A stretch of DNA of 64,000 nt from Paramecium octaurelia (lineage: Eukaryota > Ciliophora > Oligohymenophorea > Peniculida > Parameciidae): NCBI GenBank assembly GCA_905182995.1, contig CAJJDP010000129.1:24002-88001 (forward strand), given 5' to 3'. The notes beneath the pieces were generated by a model. That model had not been told where the DNA came from, did no database searches, and saw only the letters and a program-made list of their open reading frames with translations. Position numbers and translations under genes: made by a program. Positions 1 to 11,649 of this stretch are shown piece by piece. The first letter of the stretch is position 1. Each line of letters opens with the position of its first letter.

Positions 1-722
1 ATTCTGGATTCCTTCTTTCTTTATGTATCGATCTATTATCAATAATTAAATAGATCATAGAAACAGTATTTGAATAGAAAAGTATTCTAAATAAATTACT
101 TTCAAAAAATACCTATACCACTTTTTTCTTCTTTAGTGGTAAAATATTCAGCTTTAGTAGCCACTCACTAAAACACTCATGCCATTAATCATCAGCTTTA
201 GGTTTTAATTCCTTTATTCGCAATTTATTAAAATAATCAACTATAGAAGTTTCTTTAAATTAATCACCTATTCTTGATTAACTTTTAACAAAATCTATAT
301 TTTTTTGTTGAATTAATAATTAATAGGTTAAAGTTAATAAAAAGGATTTCACTTGTATTTATTATATATGATAAATTGATAAAACATAAATGATTATTAA
401 TATACTGATGGTCATACGTTAATACATTTAAAAAGTGCTATCTAAAAAATTAAAAGAGTCCTGCAGAATTAAAAAGCTATTTGACTGTTAGAAGTTATTA
501 ATTAATTTATGCATTTTTAGCTAAGCGGTTTTAAAAGAATGTTTGGAATAAATTATCAAATGAGTTGAATTTGAAAAAATTTTTGATAATCATAAATTAC
601 AAGTTTATAATCACTTTATGAGATGATGACGGTCGATGATCTAAATTAAAAGTTTCTTCAATATATCTTTTAGTGCTCCTTTTGAACTTGTAATTCTGTT
701 CTTACTTCCTGTCTGTATGTGA
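1..722. other. AT-rich stretch upstream of the WD40 gene
   Basis: No gene could be supported here. The frame that becomes the WD40 gene is closed by TGA at 720-722. Short open runs in other frames (about 660-800) may be decayed 5' coding sequence of that gene, because Cys-containing runs occur in more than one frame, but none begins with a convincing ATG. Confidence 0.4.
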
Positions 723-797
723 TCTTCAATTATCTCTTAAAACACCTCTTAATAAATTATATATTCTGGGTATCCAAGGAAAGTAATCAATACAAGA

Positions 798-1951
798 ATG
801 ATGTATTTTCTAAATCATTAGATGTAATAAATTGAAATATATCTCAAGTTTTCTTTTACTAGAATTGATGCTTATCTTGATTAACTTTCTGTTGATTCTT
901 ATCCAACTGTAATTCACAACACTCCTACTTTTACTCCACCAGTTGCTTAAATATCTTTACCATCTATACAAAAATTAATTAATTAACTTATTCAACAACT
1001 CAAACCTATAATCAACTTAACTAATCATTAATAAATTCAATCCAATTAATAATAACATTCGATTATTAATAATCATCATTAATTAAATCTAAAATCATTC
1101 ACTTATCAATTATTATAAAATCATTCAATTTAATAATCTGAATATTGTTATGCAATTGCAATTAATAAAGATAATTCAATTGTATTAGCTGGATGTAAGG
1201 ATAAGATCAAAAGTATTTGTATTCAAATAAGAATAAATTGAAATAAATTCAAATTCTAAGTGAACATAGTGATTATGTTAGAACTTTAAATTTTATGAAG
1301 AAATAGAATCAATTTATTTCTGCTGGTAATGGTGGATAGATTATTATGGGGTCTATGAATGAAAATAGTTAATGGATATGTACATAGAAATTAAAAGAAC
1401 ATTCTAAATATATTAATTGTTTAGTAATGAATAATAATGAAGATCTATTCATATCAGGAAGTAATGATTCTACAATTAAATTCTGGTTAAAGTAGAATTA
1501 ATGGGTATGTTCATAAACTATTACAGATCATTCACATTATGTTTGTGGATTAAGTTTGAATGAATAATAGAATAGACTCATATCTTGTGGAAGGGATAAA
1601 TTAATATTAATAATAGAACGATCATCATAGGATTAAAAATGGAATGTAAAATAAAAGATATCAGTCTAAATATTTGGTTATCGATTATGTTTTATAAATG
1701 ATAATTTATTCACATTTTAACCTAATGCTTAAGAGAAGATGCATGTTTATGAAATGAATAGCAGTAATCATTAATTCTAAAAGACAAAAGAAATTCATGT
1801 TAAAAGTGATCATTCTAGTTGTTATTATTGGTTTCCTTAATAATATATAAAGTAGAAATGTCTGCTTGCGAATAAGAATGATTACAATGTTAATTTAATA
1901 AGGAACAACCAAAATGCTGATATTATAACTCAATCATCTATTGAACAATGA
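798..1951 (+). pseudogene. WD40-repeat protein gene with frameshifts
   Basis: Read with TAA/TAG as Gln. From ATG 798 one frame gives a Gln/Asn/Pro-rich linker, then an opening WD40 blade (IVLAGCKDKIK, near 1170-1211). The frame then slips at about 1212 and again at about 1231. From 1232 the third frame runs to TGA 1949-1951 with WD40 text (FISGSNDSTIKFW, LISCGRDKLILI). Two single-base slips within 20 bp do not fit an intron, as there is no suitable GT...AG, so this is either a decayed gene or assembly error. The family makes a beta-propeller used as a protein-docking surface. No N-terminal zinc-binding region like that of intact Paramecium WD40 proteins can be recovered upstream. The WD40 assignment is firm; gene integrity is not. 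Confidence 0.7.
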
Positions 1952-2281
1952 ATATTATTAAAATTGATTAGTAACATTCTCAAAATCTTAAATCTTATTA
2001 TAAACTAATTACTATTAATAAATCAACATCAATTTATTTCTAATTATAAATTTATTAGATATATCACTATAATTCTTTTTCTTGTTGCTTTTTATTTGGA
2101 GATTTATAATTTAAACAACATTTATATATTTGTAATATTGATTATTAATTGGTTACTGTACCTATTTCATTAAATTTGTTTCACATATAGACTAAAATAA
2201 TTGTATTGTTAAATATTTTACAAAAAACTAATTTTAATTTCATAAAATCTAATCGAAGTAAATTCAAATAGGGCAGACCTA
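1952..2281. other. AT-rich intergenic spacer
   Basis: Nothing coding was recognised in either strand. The composition is close to pure A/T with short homopolymer runs, as in other Paramecium spacers. Confidence 0.5.
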
Positions 2282-2522
2282 ATGGGCGGAAAAATAGATA
2301 GAAGACTACACCAGAAATTAATATTTCACAACATAGACCAAGACTATACCTTACCTGAATTGTTCGAGCCAGATTTTTAATCTCTGAAAACCTATTTAGT
2401 TGATAAGGGAGTTTTATGCAAAGTGCCCATTCTCTATGTGTATTTGAAAAAATGAATCATAAAACAGTCCAGATAGAGATTTTAAAGCATAATGCCCTTT
2501 AATTAGTTGGGGGATAGTTTGA
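2282..2522 (+). CDS. Small hypothetical protein, doubtful
   Basis: ATG 2282 opens a frame starting MGGKIDRRLHQKL. A candidate 28-nt intron at 2440-2467 (GTATTT...ACAG) joins it to a second exon ending at TGA 2520-2522, giving 70 aa with a correct sum of codons. Without splicing the frame meets TGA at 2453-2455. An alternative 30-nt intron (GTGTAT...ACAG) would instead open a longer frame running past 2640. The codon use looks coding, but no family is recognised, and the downstream side is disturbed by the assembly repeat beginning at 2665. The exact gene model is uncertain. Confidence 0.35.
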
Positions 2523-2664
2523 TAGTCAGAATGAGATTAGAGGAGCTATAAGGGATACTGGTATTTGTCAACCACCCGATTGAAGTTGACTGCAAAATGG
2601 AAGTTTGTAAAAGGAGGTTTTTCTGGATATTCAAGAAAAATTAATAATTGCTTACCCTTTTTTG

Positions 2665-5483
2665 CAAGTTGACAATTTATTTAATTTGAAAAATATAATT
2701 TATATTAAATTAAACCTAAATGATTATTATTAAATTCAAAATAAACTATCAGCAATTACAGTGATGAATTCTATTAGATATTAGGTTGAGACATCTGAAA
2801 TAGAGTAAAGAACAAAGTTTGAATATATCAAATATACTACCCTGTTTTTTCAGGAATGCTATCCCAATATATGTATATATATCTTTGCTTTGATGTATGC
2901 ATTAGGAATATACATATAACCTTCCAATAGTACTCTGATTAATTCCAACTGTCCTTAAGATATGAAAAGAAAAATTTTTTAAATATTTTTTCTCCCTTTA
3001 TTCTTTGGTGTATTTATGAGGGATGTTTAATTCATCTTCATTTTTTGACTTCTGCCTTTTCTACCTCCAGCAAGACAATAATCCTCTAAACATGAGGCCC
3101 ACTTCCGATTCCCCTTTCTTAGGTCTCGATCCTCCTATGTATAATTTTTGTTAAATCGGATCCTCTATATTACCCTTTTCCGAAAATGTCCTGATTATAC
3201 ACTCAGCTATAAGGGAGTCATCTTAGATGTCTAAAAAGGTAATGTCGAATGCTAATTGCCTTTATAGAAACTTGCTCTCTTTCTCCATAAATGTATCTTT
3301 TTTAAAACAAATTATTCTCTGATCCAAATTTATTTTCTGCTCAGGAACTCATCAAATTTATGAATTACTACTGTGCATTTAATATACTTATTTAGGTTTA
3401 TATCACTCACGAAGTATTGATGGTGATAAAGTTTGACTATGCATTATGGTTTTTTTTTAACAATTTATTCAATCTTTATTTGAAAAAAGATTTATAAATA
3501 TTCTACTATCGCATGCTCTTAAAAATCTCATCTAAATTCTTAACTTCATCCTCTCCATCATATTTTCCTAGGAATAGCATCCTTATTATTTTTTTTTTAT
3601 TCCTTCACTTTTTTTCTGAATTTATAGTATTCGCACAAGACTCTGGACTCATTGAAACCAGGAGGAAACAACAATTAGAATATTGAAGTTTGCTCTTTAC
3701 ACGAACTCTAGCAATCTCAAAATCAGTTAACAATCAAGAATTCTTATTTATCGATTTTTAACTTCTCTTTCCAAATGTTAAAATTGCCCTTAAACATATT
3801 TCCTAAACAACAAAATACTTAAATTTTACTATTTATCTAAATTATTTTTAAGAAATAAGTTGCCAAATTCTTGATGCATTTTTATATGATTATATATACT
3901 ATTTATAAGCCAGATACCAGAATTAAATTTTCAAAAATAATCCAAGCAAGTTTAAATCTAATTTTAACTATTCTTTTAATTTAATTTCTATGATGAAAAC
4001 AAGATTGATAATTTATCTAAAAAGTCTTCAATTTATTGAATAATTTTAAAACTAATATTATTTTTTGTAATTTNCAAGTTGACAATTTATTTAATTTGAA
4101 AAATATAATTTATATTAAATTAAACCTAAATGATTATTATTAAATTCAAAATAAACTATCAGCAATTACAGTGATGAATTCTATTAGATATTAGGTTGAG
4201 ACATCTGAAATAGAGTAAAGAACAAAGTTTGAATATATCAAATATACTACCCTGTTTTTTCAGGAATGCTATCCCAATATATGTATATATATCTTTGCTT
4301 TGATGTATGCATTAGGAATATACATATAACCTTCCAATAGTACTCTGATTAATTCCAACTGTCCTTAAGATATGAAAAGAAAAATTTTTTAAATATTTTT
4401 TCTCCCTTTATTCTTTGGTGTATTTATGAGGGATGTTTAATTCATCTTCATTTTTTGACTTCTGCCTTTTCTACCTCCAGCAAGACAATAATCCTCTAAA
4501 CATGAGGCCCACTTCCGATTCCCCTTTCTTAGGTCTCGATCCTCCTATGTATAATTTTTGTTAAATCGGATCCTCTATATTACCCTTTTCCGAAAATGTC
4601 CTGATTATACACTCAGCTATAAGGGAGTCATCTTAGATGTCTAAAAAGGTAATGTCGAATGCTAATTGCCTTTATAGAAACTTGCTCTCTTTCTCCATAA
4701 ATGTATCTTTTTTAAAACAAATTATTCTCTGATCCAAATTTATTTTCTGCTCAGGAACTCATCAAATTTATGAATTACTACTGTGCATTTAATATACTTA
4801 TTTAGGTTTATATCACTCACGAAGTATTGATGGTGATAAAGTTTGACTATGCATTATGGTTTTTTTTTAACAATTTATTCAATCTTTATTTGAAAAAAGA
4901 TTTATAAATATTCTACTATCGCATGCTCTTAAAAATCTCATCTAAATTCTTAACTTCATCCTCTCCATCATATTTTCCTAGGAATAGCATCCTTATTATT
5001 TTTTTTTTATTCCTTCACTTTTTTTCTGAATTTATAGTATTCGCACAAGACTCTGGACTCATTGAAACCAGGAGGAAACAACAATTAGAATATTGAAGTT
5101 TGCTCTTTACACGAACTCTAGCAATCTCAAAATCAGTTAACAATCAAGAATTCTTATTTATCGATTTTTAACTTCTCTTTCCAAATGTTAAAATTGCCCT
5201 TAAACATATTTCCTAAACAACAAAATACTTAAATTTTACTATTTATCTAAATTATTTTTAAGAAATAAGTTGCCAAATTCTTGATGCATTTTTATATGAT
5301 TATATATACTATTTATAAGCCAGATACCAGAATTAAATTTTCAAAAATAATCCAAGCAAGTTTAAATCTAATTTTAACTATTCTTTTAATTTAATTTCTA
5401 TGATGAAAACAAGATTGATAATTTATCTAAAAAGTCTTCAATTTATTGAATAATTTTAAAACTAATATTATTTTTTGTAATTT
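2665..5483. repeat. Direct 1,409-bp duplication around a single N (assembly artefact)
   Basis: Bases 2665-4073 and 4075-5483 read as identical, separated only by one n at 4074. Identity, direct orientation and the single-N junction point to two overlapping contigs placed end to end without merging. The unit is mostly non-coding. It contains open frames of about 100 codons on the plus strand (for example 3,000-3,330 and 3,300-3,690), but runs of that length arise by chance when only TGA is a stop, and no family is recognised. Confidence 0.9.
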
Positions 5484-6073
5484 TAAATGCTAGAACCTAA
5501 AAACTAGAAAAGAGTTTAACAAGATTAATAACCTCCTAATTTGTAATATTAGATTATTTATTGGCATATCATTAGAGTTTGTTATTTAAATTTTGTAGAA
5601 ATTAAATGCAACATACTCCGATAATTATCACTTTTCAATACTTAAGGAAAAGCTTTGTTAAATAACAAATAGAATTAATTTAATAGCATGAGTCACTCAT
5701 TAGATTGCTGATTGAAGATGTTGTAAGGCTAGAAAAAAATTAACTTAATCTAAATAAAGTTAAATTCAATGATTTACTTTCAATTTTGAAAGATTGGATC
5801 GCAGACCTTTTGATTCTGTAACATCTTACAGTTTCTTCAAATAATTAGATAAATTACTTCTTTTTTAGTTCTTAATCAAGAGTCATTGATAAAAATAATG
5901 AATATTCACTCCTATTTCCAAGTCGAAACTAGAGACTTATAAGAATTCATTTAAACTAATATATATTTTAATATTAATAAAATTTAATTGCCATATAGAG
6001 AGTTGCAACCTTACTTTATAATTGCGTGACAGAAATTAATTTTTATTATTAAATTGTTTAATCAATTAAAAGG
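5484..6073. other. AT-rich spacer
   Basis: No gene recognised in either strand with the ciliate code. It precedes the start of the ten-exon repeat gene. Confidence 0.5.
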
Positions 6074-8053
6074 ATGAAGGAGAAGGAACAGCGCTACGTT
6101 ATCGAGGATATTATATGTCCTTTTGGTATTTTCTATCGATATAAAAAATAATTTTATATCATAAAGGATAATAGCGAAGTCAAATATTTAACAGAAGAGG
6201 GATAAATTCTTCGAATGTAATTAGGCAGCCATATAAAATTAGTGATATAACATCTACGAATTAACAGGCGGAAGTTTTGAAGAAATGGGAATAAATTGTT
6301 AAACTTTATTGGAAAGGGCAGCATGATACAAATAGAGTAAAAGTTGGAAAATGGACGGCAACCTGGCAAGGAGAAATTATAAAAGATGTTGGTGGCACTT
6401 ACAATAATTTTGGGGAAAAATAAGGTTAATGGAAGGATTTAATAACAAATTATTGGAGGTAGTAATAAAGGAATAATAAATAGTTTAGCTCAAGTATATG
6501 AAGTAGGGAAATACTAGAAGGGCTTAAGATAGGGAAAATGGATGTTCCTATATAAAGATTAAGAAATGTGTTAATATATATTTTATAATTATATAGCGGG
6601 TGTGGAGTGTATAATTTATAAGGTGAAAAAAATGGAAAGTGGCTGGAATTGAGCAATGCATTTTGTGAGAATTCCAAAGTATCATATATTGGTGAATATT
6701 ATAATGGTAAAAAAATTGGTAGATGGGACATTTACTTTAAATATTAAGGGAAGAATAACAAAATGTATTTATTGTTAATTAATTCTATATAAAAATTTTA
6801 CAAATCTTAGTGGAGGTGGGGAATATGATTAAGCACGAAAACAACGTAAAATTGGGTAATGGATTGATATTAGTGATGGGTTTTTTGAAGATTCTTAAAT
6901 AACTTTTCATGGTGACTATAAAAATGGAAAAAAGTTTGGGAAATGGGATATTATGTTTACTTGGAATGGATAGAATAAGATGTAAGAATATTTATATATT
7001 TAAATACAATTTTAAATTATAGTGGTGGTGGATTATATGATTAACATGGTGAAGGACTTAAAATTGGAAAATGGATAGACATTTATGATCAATATTAATA
7101 AAATCGATAGATAACTTACAATGGAGAATATAAAAATGGCAAAAAAGTTAGTAGATGGGATATATGGTTTAACTATATAGGGAAAAGCAATAAGATGTAT
7201 ATATATATTATTCATTCATGTAAAATTCTAAAACATTAGGGGTGGAGGTTCATACGATGAATAAGGTTAAGAACTTAAAGTTGGATCATGGCTTGAATTG
7301 AGTGATGGATTTTGTGATTCTTCACAAGTTACTTATAATGGTGAATATGAAATTGGTAAAAAAGTTGGTAGATGGGAAGCTTGGTTTAACAAAGAGGGGA
7401 AAAATATTAAGATGTAATTGTTTTCTTAATAATAATAAATAAATAAAATTCAGTGGTTGTGGCTCATATGATGAAGGTGGTGAAGGTTTTAAAAATGGTT
7501 AATGGATTGACGTTCATGATCAATATCTAGACTGTCGACAAGTAGCCTACTATGGGGAATATAGATTTGGAAAGAAAGTTGGTAGATGGGAAATTAGATT
7601 TGAAGATAATGAGATGTAATTATTTTTATTTATTTATTAATTTTATAGCGGAGGAGGATGGTTTGATTAAGCTGGAGAAGGACTTAAAAATGGATAATGG
7701 ATTGATATTAGTGATGGATTTTACTAAGAATCTTAAGTAACATTTCATGGGGAATATTAAAACGGCAAAAAAATTGGGAGATGGGATATTTGGTATAACA
7801 AAGAAGGATAAAATATCAAAATGTATTAAATTTCTATAATAAAAAAATACTGTTAAAATTTAGTGGTGGCGGTTCATATGATGAAGAAGGATTAGGAGTT
7901 AAAATTGGATAATGGATTGAGATAAGCGATTAGTTTGATGATTATTATGAAGTAACTTAGAAGGGCAAATATTAAAATGGTATAAAAGTCGGTAACTGGT
8001 TGGAAAACTTTCGAGGATTTAACAAAATTAAAGAAATTTAATATGATAATTGA
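6074..8053 (+). CDS. Ten-exon repeat protein (GKW/GRW-GGG repeats, MORN-like), one repeat per exon
   Basis: Exons: 6074-6216, 6243-6458, 6484-6567, 6597-6764, 6811-6981, 7023-7196, 7240-7413, 7454-7615, 7649-7822, 7864-8053. They sum to 1,656 nt (551 aa), and all nine introns fall in phase 2. Introns run 25-46 nt; most start GTA and end TAG, with one GTG start and one CAG end. From exon 4 each exon of 162-174 nt carries one unit of about 55-58 residues: a GGG-x-YD start, then GKWI-(D/E)-(I/L)-SDGF, QVTYNGEY, and NGKKVGRWDIWF before the next splice site. The Gly/Trp/Tyr pattern resembles MORN repeats but the unit is longer. I know this as a widespread Paramecium family of unknown function; that is recall, not a search. 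The N-terminal 70 residues are unique. No signal peptide or membrane segment is seen. Confidence 0.85.
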
Positions 8054-9210
8054 GTCATATTTATAACATTATATCATTTCTATTCATTCTTCTATCAAAT
8101 GAGATTGTAAATAGAATAATCAAATAATCCAAAAAGTTTGGTGATGATTTTTTCACCTATATCTAGAACATAATGGTGTTAGAAGCCAAATTTAGCTAGG
8201 TTTCTGCAACTTTAAATTAAAATTTTAATTGGCGCTTAAGTTGTTTCATAGAATAAAATAAGCTTAATTTACATCATCACTGAGCAATGTGTTAAAATAA
8301 ATTCTAAAGAAAAATATAAAGAAAATTTCCCTATTACCTTAACTATGAGCCTTAATTCTATGATTTGTTAATTAGGGTAAAGGTAAAAATGTAAATTAAT
8401 TTCGTTTAAGAATTAAAAGTATTAGTATTTGAAATTTTAAATATATACCCAATATGTGGGGAGTTTTGTATAGAGAAAATTTATGTTCAAAAAAGAATTT
8501 TTTTTAGAAGGATGGTTTCTTAAAGTAAGGCTAGTGAAATGTAATTAAAGCCCTAAACAATTTAGGTTTTGAAGTTTTATTTTTTTGTGTTACTCCTACA
8601 TTTGACGTTTATTTAAAATAATTCCAATTCAAATATCAAATGCTTCTACTAAAAATTTTGTATAATAGAATGTTGAGTTACTTTTTATTGTAGTTTCCAG
8701 GAACCTCCAATACTTTTGATCAACTCAAGATAAACAGTAGTGTTATTCAAAATTACACCTTTAATATTTTTAAAATATTTAATAATATTTTAGTATCTCA
8801 CATAATATTTCAATGCTATTGGAAAGTAATTAGGTGCATTCAGAAATTTTCGATGTCTACAGGATGGAGAAATCATTATATATATTATGCTATTTATTAC
8901 GCAGGGGCATCTTTATATCAGAATGCATAGATATATCATTCTTTAGAGCTAATGTATTAATTTCAACAAAAGATCGTTGTCAAAATATTATTATCAACGA
9001 AATTCGTTTTTTGGATATTTTTGCAAAGGCTTTGCCACAGATTAAATGAGAATACAGAAAATTTGTATATAAAATTATAAGGATACTAAATTTACAGAAG
9101 TCAGAATTCTACTTAATTCAATGATTTTTCCAAATTAGGTATTCTTGAATAATGTATCGATTTACATCTAATTTTCCAAATTAAAGAATTAGCAATACAA
9201 ATTAGCGAAT
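8054..9210. other. Spacer with no convincing gene
   Basis: One open run begins at an ATG near 8815 and ends with TGA at about 9049 (about 78 codons, hydrophobic and Ile-rich). It has no family resemblance and is within chance length for a one-stop code. Nothing else is supported. Confidence 0.4.
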
Positions 9211-9840
9211 TCAAACTGTTATTCCCATTTAAAAACTGCTTACACTATTCCATACTTTATCTAAAGGGTTAAGTTGGGGTGTATGGTAGTAAAAATAAAA
9301 AATGATACTGCATTCAATAATTTTTAGATTCTTTTTCTCATATGCTCTGGGCTGTTATCAAGTATTATTATGAATTTATTGTCTGAATATTGAGCTTTAA
9401 AAGCCTTAATCAATTCGAGAAGATGATGAACATAAAGACTCGAGTTTATATTCCCTTTGACAACTTGATAAGCAACGAAATCCTCCTCTCATATTGCCCC
9501 TAAAATTCCTATGTTTCCTATTCTTTTTTCAACTATCATGAATTTCTATTTCTTTTTAATTGCAAGCATCTTGTCAACTTGCATTAATGGCCTTGTGAAA
9601 TTTCATCAATAAAAACATTGTTTTTTAATGTTAACTAGCACTCAGAAATATTTAAAAATATGAAATTTTGGCCTGAAGTTTCTATTGATTGAAGTTTCTT
9701 TGTCCTTTCTTTAGAGTAACTTAAATTTTCAGTTGCAATGTCATTTTAAAAATTTTCGTAAATTGCTTTATACTTAAGGCAAACTTGTTTATTAAATCTT
9801 TTGGGCATAAATAATTATATCATTCTTGATCCAACAAATA
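9211..9840 (-). pseudogene. IS630/Tc1/mariner-type transposase remnant
   Basis: On the minus strand, in order: an N-terminal stretch with helical HTH-like text (9,670-9,840), then NNVFIDEIS (first catalytic Asp, 9602-9613 region), then a frameshift, then GILGAI followed by an in-frame TGA (9489-9491) where Trp is expected, then FIIILDNSPEH (second Asp, 9339-9359), then HTPQLNPLDKVW (third acidic residue, 9250-9270). The spacing between the second and third Asp is 32 residues by my count. The combination DE / DN-x-P-x-H / P-x-LNP-(L)-(D) is the signature of the IS630-Tc1-mariner DDE/D superfamily. The gene is broken by at least two frameshifts and one TGA, so it cannot make an active enzyme. 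Terminal inverted repeats were not found by eye. Confidence 0.8.
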
Positions 9841-10855
9841 TGTAATTTTTGTAATTTAACGTATTTTCAAAGTAATGTATCTCTGAACGATTAGATTCAA
9901 TATATCTTATTTGAGCAGGTCATTCCAACCGATGCAGTAATAAAATTGGGTTAATAATTTTATTTTCTTAATTTACATTTAGCCTCTTTGCTTAAAAATT
10001 TAGTTCTGACTGAATCCATTTTTCAATGAAAACTTTTTTCTTTTTCTCCATAATTGGTTATTATACAGCGTGATTCGCTTTTGTTTAAGGAATTAAATTT
10101 GATTCTAACATTCTTCTAAAGTTAGATCATTTAAGGTGACTTTGTCTTGATATAAAATTCTGGTTTTCATAAATTATGAAAAAGCTCTCATTTATATTTT
10201 GGACATATTATTTGTTGTTCTTCTTTGTAAAAATCATTTTAAAAGAAAAAAAATAATACAATATGTGTGTCTCATGAAACCAATTCTAAATTAGTATTAG
10301 TTTTATGTTTGAATTCTTTTTTTTGTTTTTACTTTAAAATTCAAAACCATTTTAGAAAAAATGAAAATGATTCAGCTGAAATCAGTCCATTTCTATAACA
10401 TAATAAGAAAATGCACTGCACATTTAGAAGTATAAAATTTAAGAAATTGATTGTTAATTTAAAATTTATGATAGTAAAATATCAAAATTATAATATTTTC
10501 AAGTTTATTCTTATGATTCTCATATTAGTGTACAAACTAATGAATTATAAATTATATTATTATGATCATATCATCATTCACATTCCTCTAAAAATTTAAC
10601 AATAATTTCAATTTGTTCCTATCCTATTTCAAATTATTTATAGATTTCTATCTATAGACTTTTTTGGGAATCCAACTCAATTTAATTAAGACCTTTAATT
10701 ATTAAAAATACGAATGTGAATTTTTAATCCTCTAAAGCTATTTTTGTATTAAAGCCTAATTTGATTTGTCATTATACCGTTATGATAAATTTCTCATATT
10801 GAGGAAAAAAAAAAAATTCGTTCATACTCAATAATTATTACAATGTTTTAGTTGA
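9841..10855. other. AT-rich spacer downstream of the transposase remnant
   Basis: No gene supported. The segment may include the 5' end of the transposon, but I could not identify inverted repeats or a TA target duplication. Confidence 0.4.
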
Positions 10856-11649
10856 AATATTAATAATAATTCATTTTTTACCTAATACATTCAATAATAA
10901 GATGTTGCATTAGAATTGGAAGTGGACATGATAGAATTTATAATAAGTCAATATTAATTGCCATCAACACAACATTAATTTAATTTAAAAATGAAAATTT
11001 AAATCTGTTGGCAATGGAACCACAATTTAAGAATGAATTAGATCAATCAGCATCATGGCAGAATTAAAATAATAAATGTGATTTATGAGAATACTTCTAA
11101 TTAGGTCAACATAATTTCAAATTTTAGCCAAATCAAATAATGGTTCTCAGAAGACATATTTGTTCTTATTAGAATAAGTTTATTTAATTAGTAATTCGAA
11201 AACACCTATAATTTAATTATTATAATGTTTTTTCTTTTGAATCTAGTGATTTATCATTTAGAGAAAATGTGACATTTGAAATAAAAGTAATTACAAGTAG
11301 CCAATGCTAAATAACTTTACTTAGTAACTTTAAATAATACAATATAGTTAAACAAACAAACGAGTTAAATTAAAATAATATATTCAAACTTCATGATAGT
11401 ATTTAAATTATGACATCATTTTTATTAACTTTTGAAATAAATTAATCTTCCTTTAGTTAAATATCAATTTTCCAGTTTTAGAATACCATAAACAATGGAA
11501 TTACCACCGATTTGCGAGGAGAAAAAAATTCAAAAAAATTCAATGATATTCTTTTGAATGATTTGTTGTTCTTTCGTTAAGTTCTGGTTTCTTCCCATGT
11601 TTATGATGGGTATTAATATCATTAATATTAGTCACATTATTTTATTTGA
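10856..11649 (+). pseudogene. Frame-broken coding remnant, unknown family
   Basis: A frame open from about 10856 to about 11270 continues, after a slip near 11205-11240, as another frame open to TGA 11647-11649. The joined text has alternating hydrophobic strands and few charges, as in extracellular beta-sandwich proteins (SFRENVTFEIKVITSS is one run). There is no ATG at the start and no GT...AG that repairs the slip. More open runs follow to about 12,180 in two frames. This could be remains of a large surface protein; I do not recognise a family. Chance is possible for each run alone but less likely for the series. Confidence 0.3.

Noticed and set aside
3000..3330. Cytosolic 5'-nucleotidase fragment (YKGVILDVQKGN)
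   Set aside because: The resemblance is a dozen residues with no neighbouring HAD motifs; open frames of this length are common with one stop codon.
8815..9049. Short open run as a gene
   Set aside because: Length is within chance expectation when only TGA stops translation, and no family resemblance is seen.
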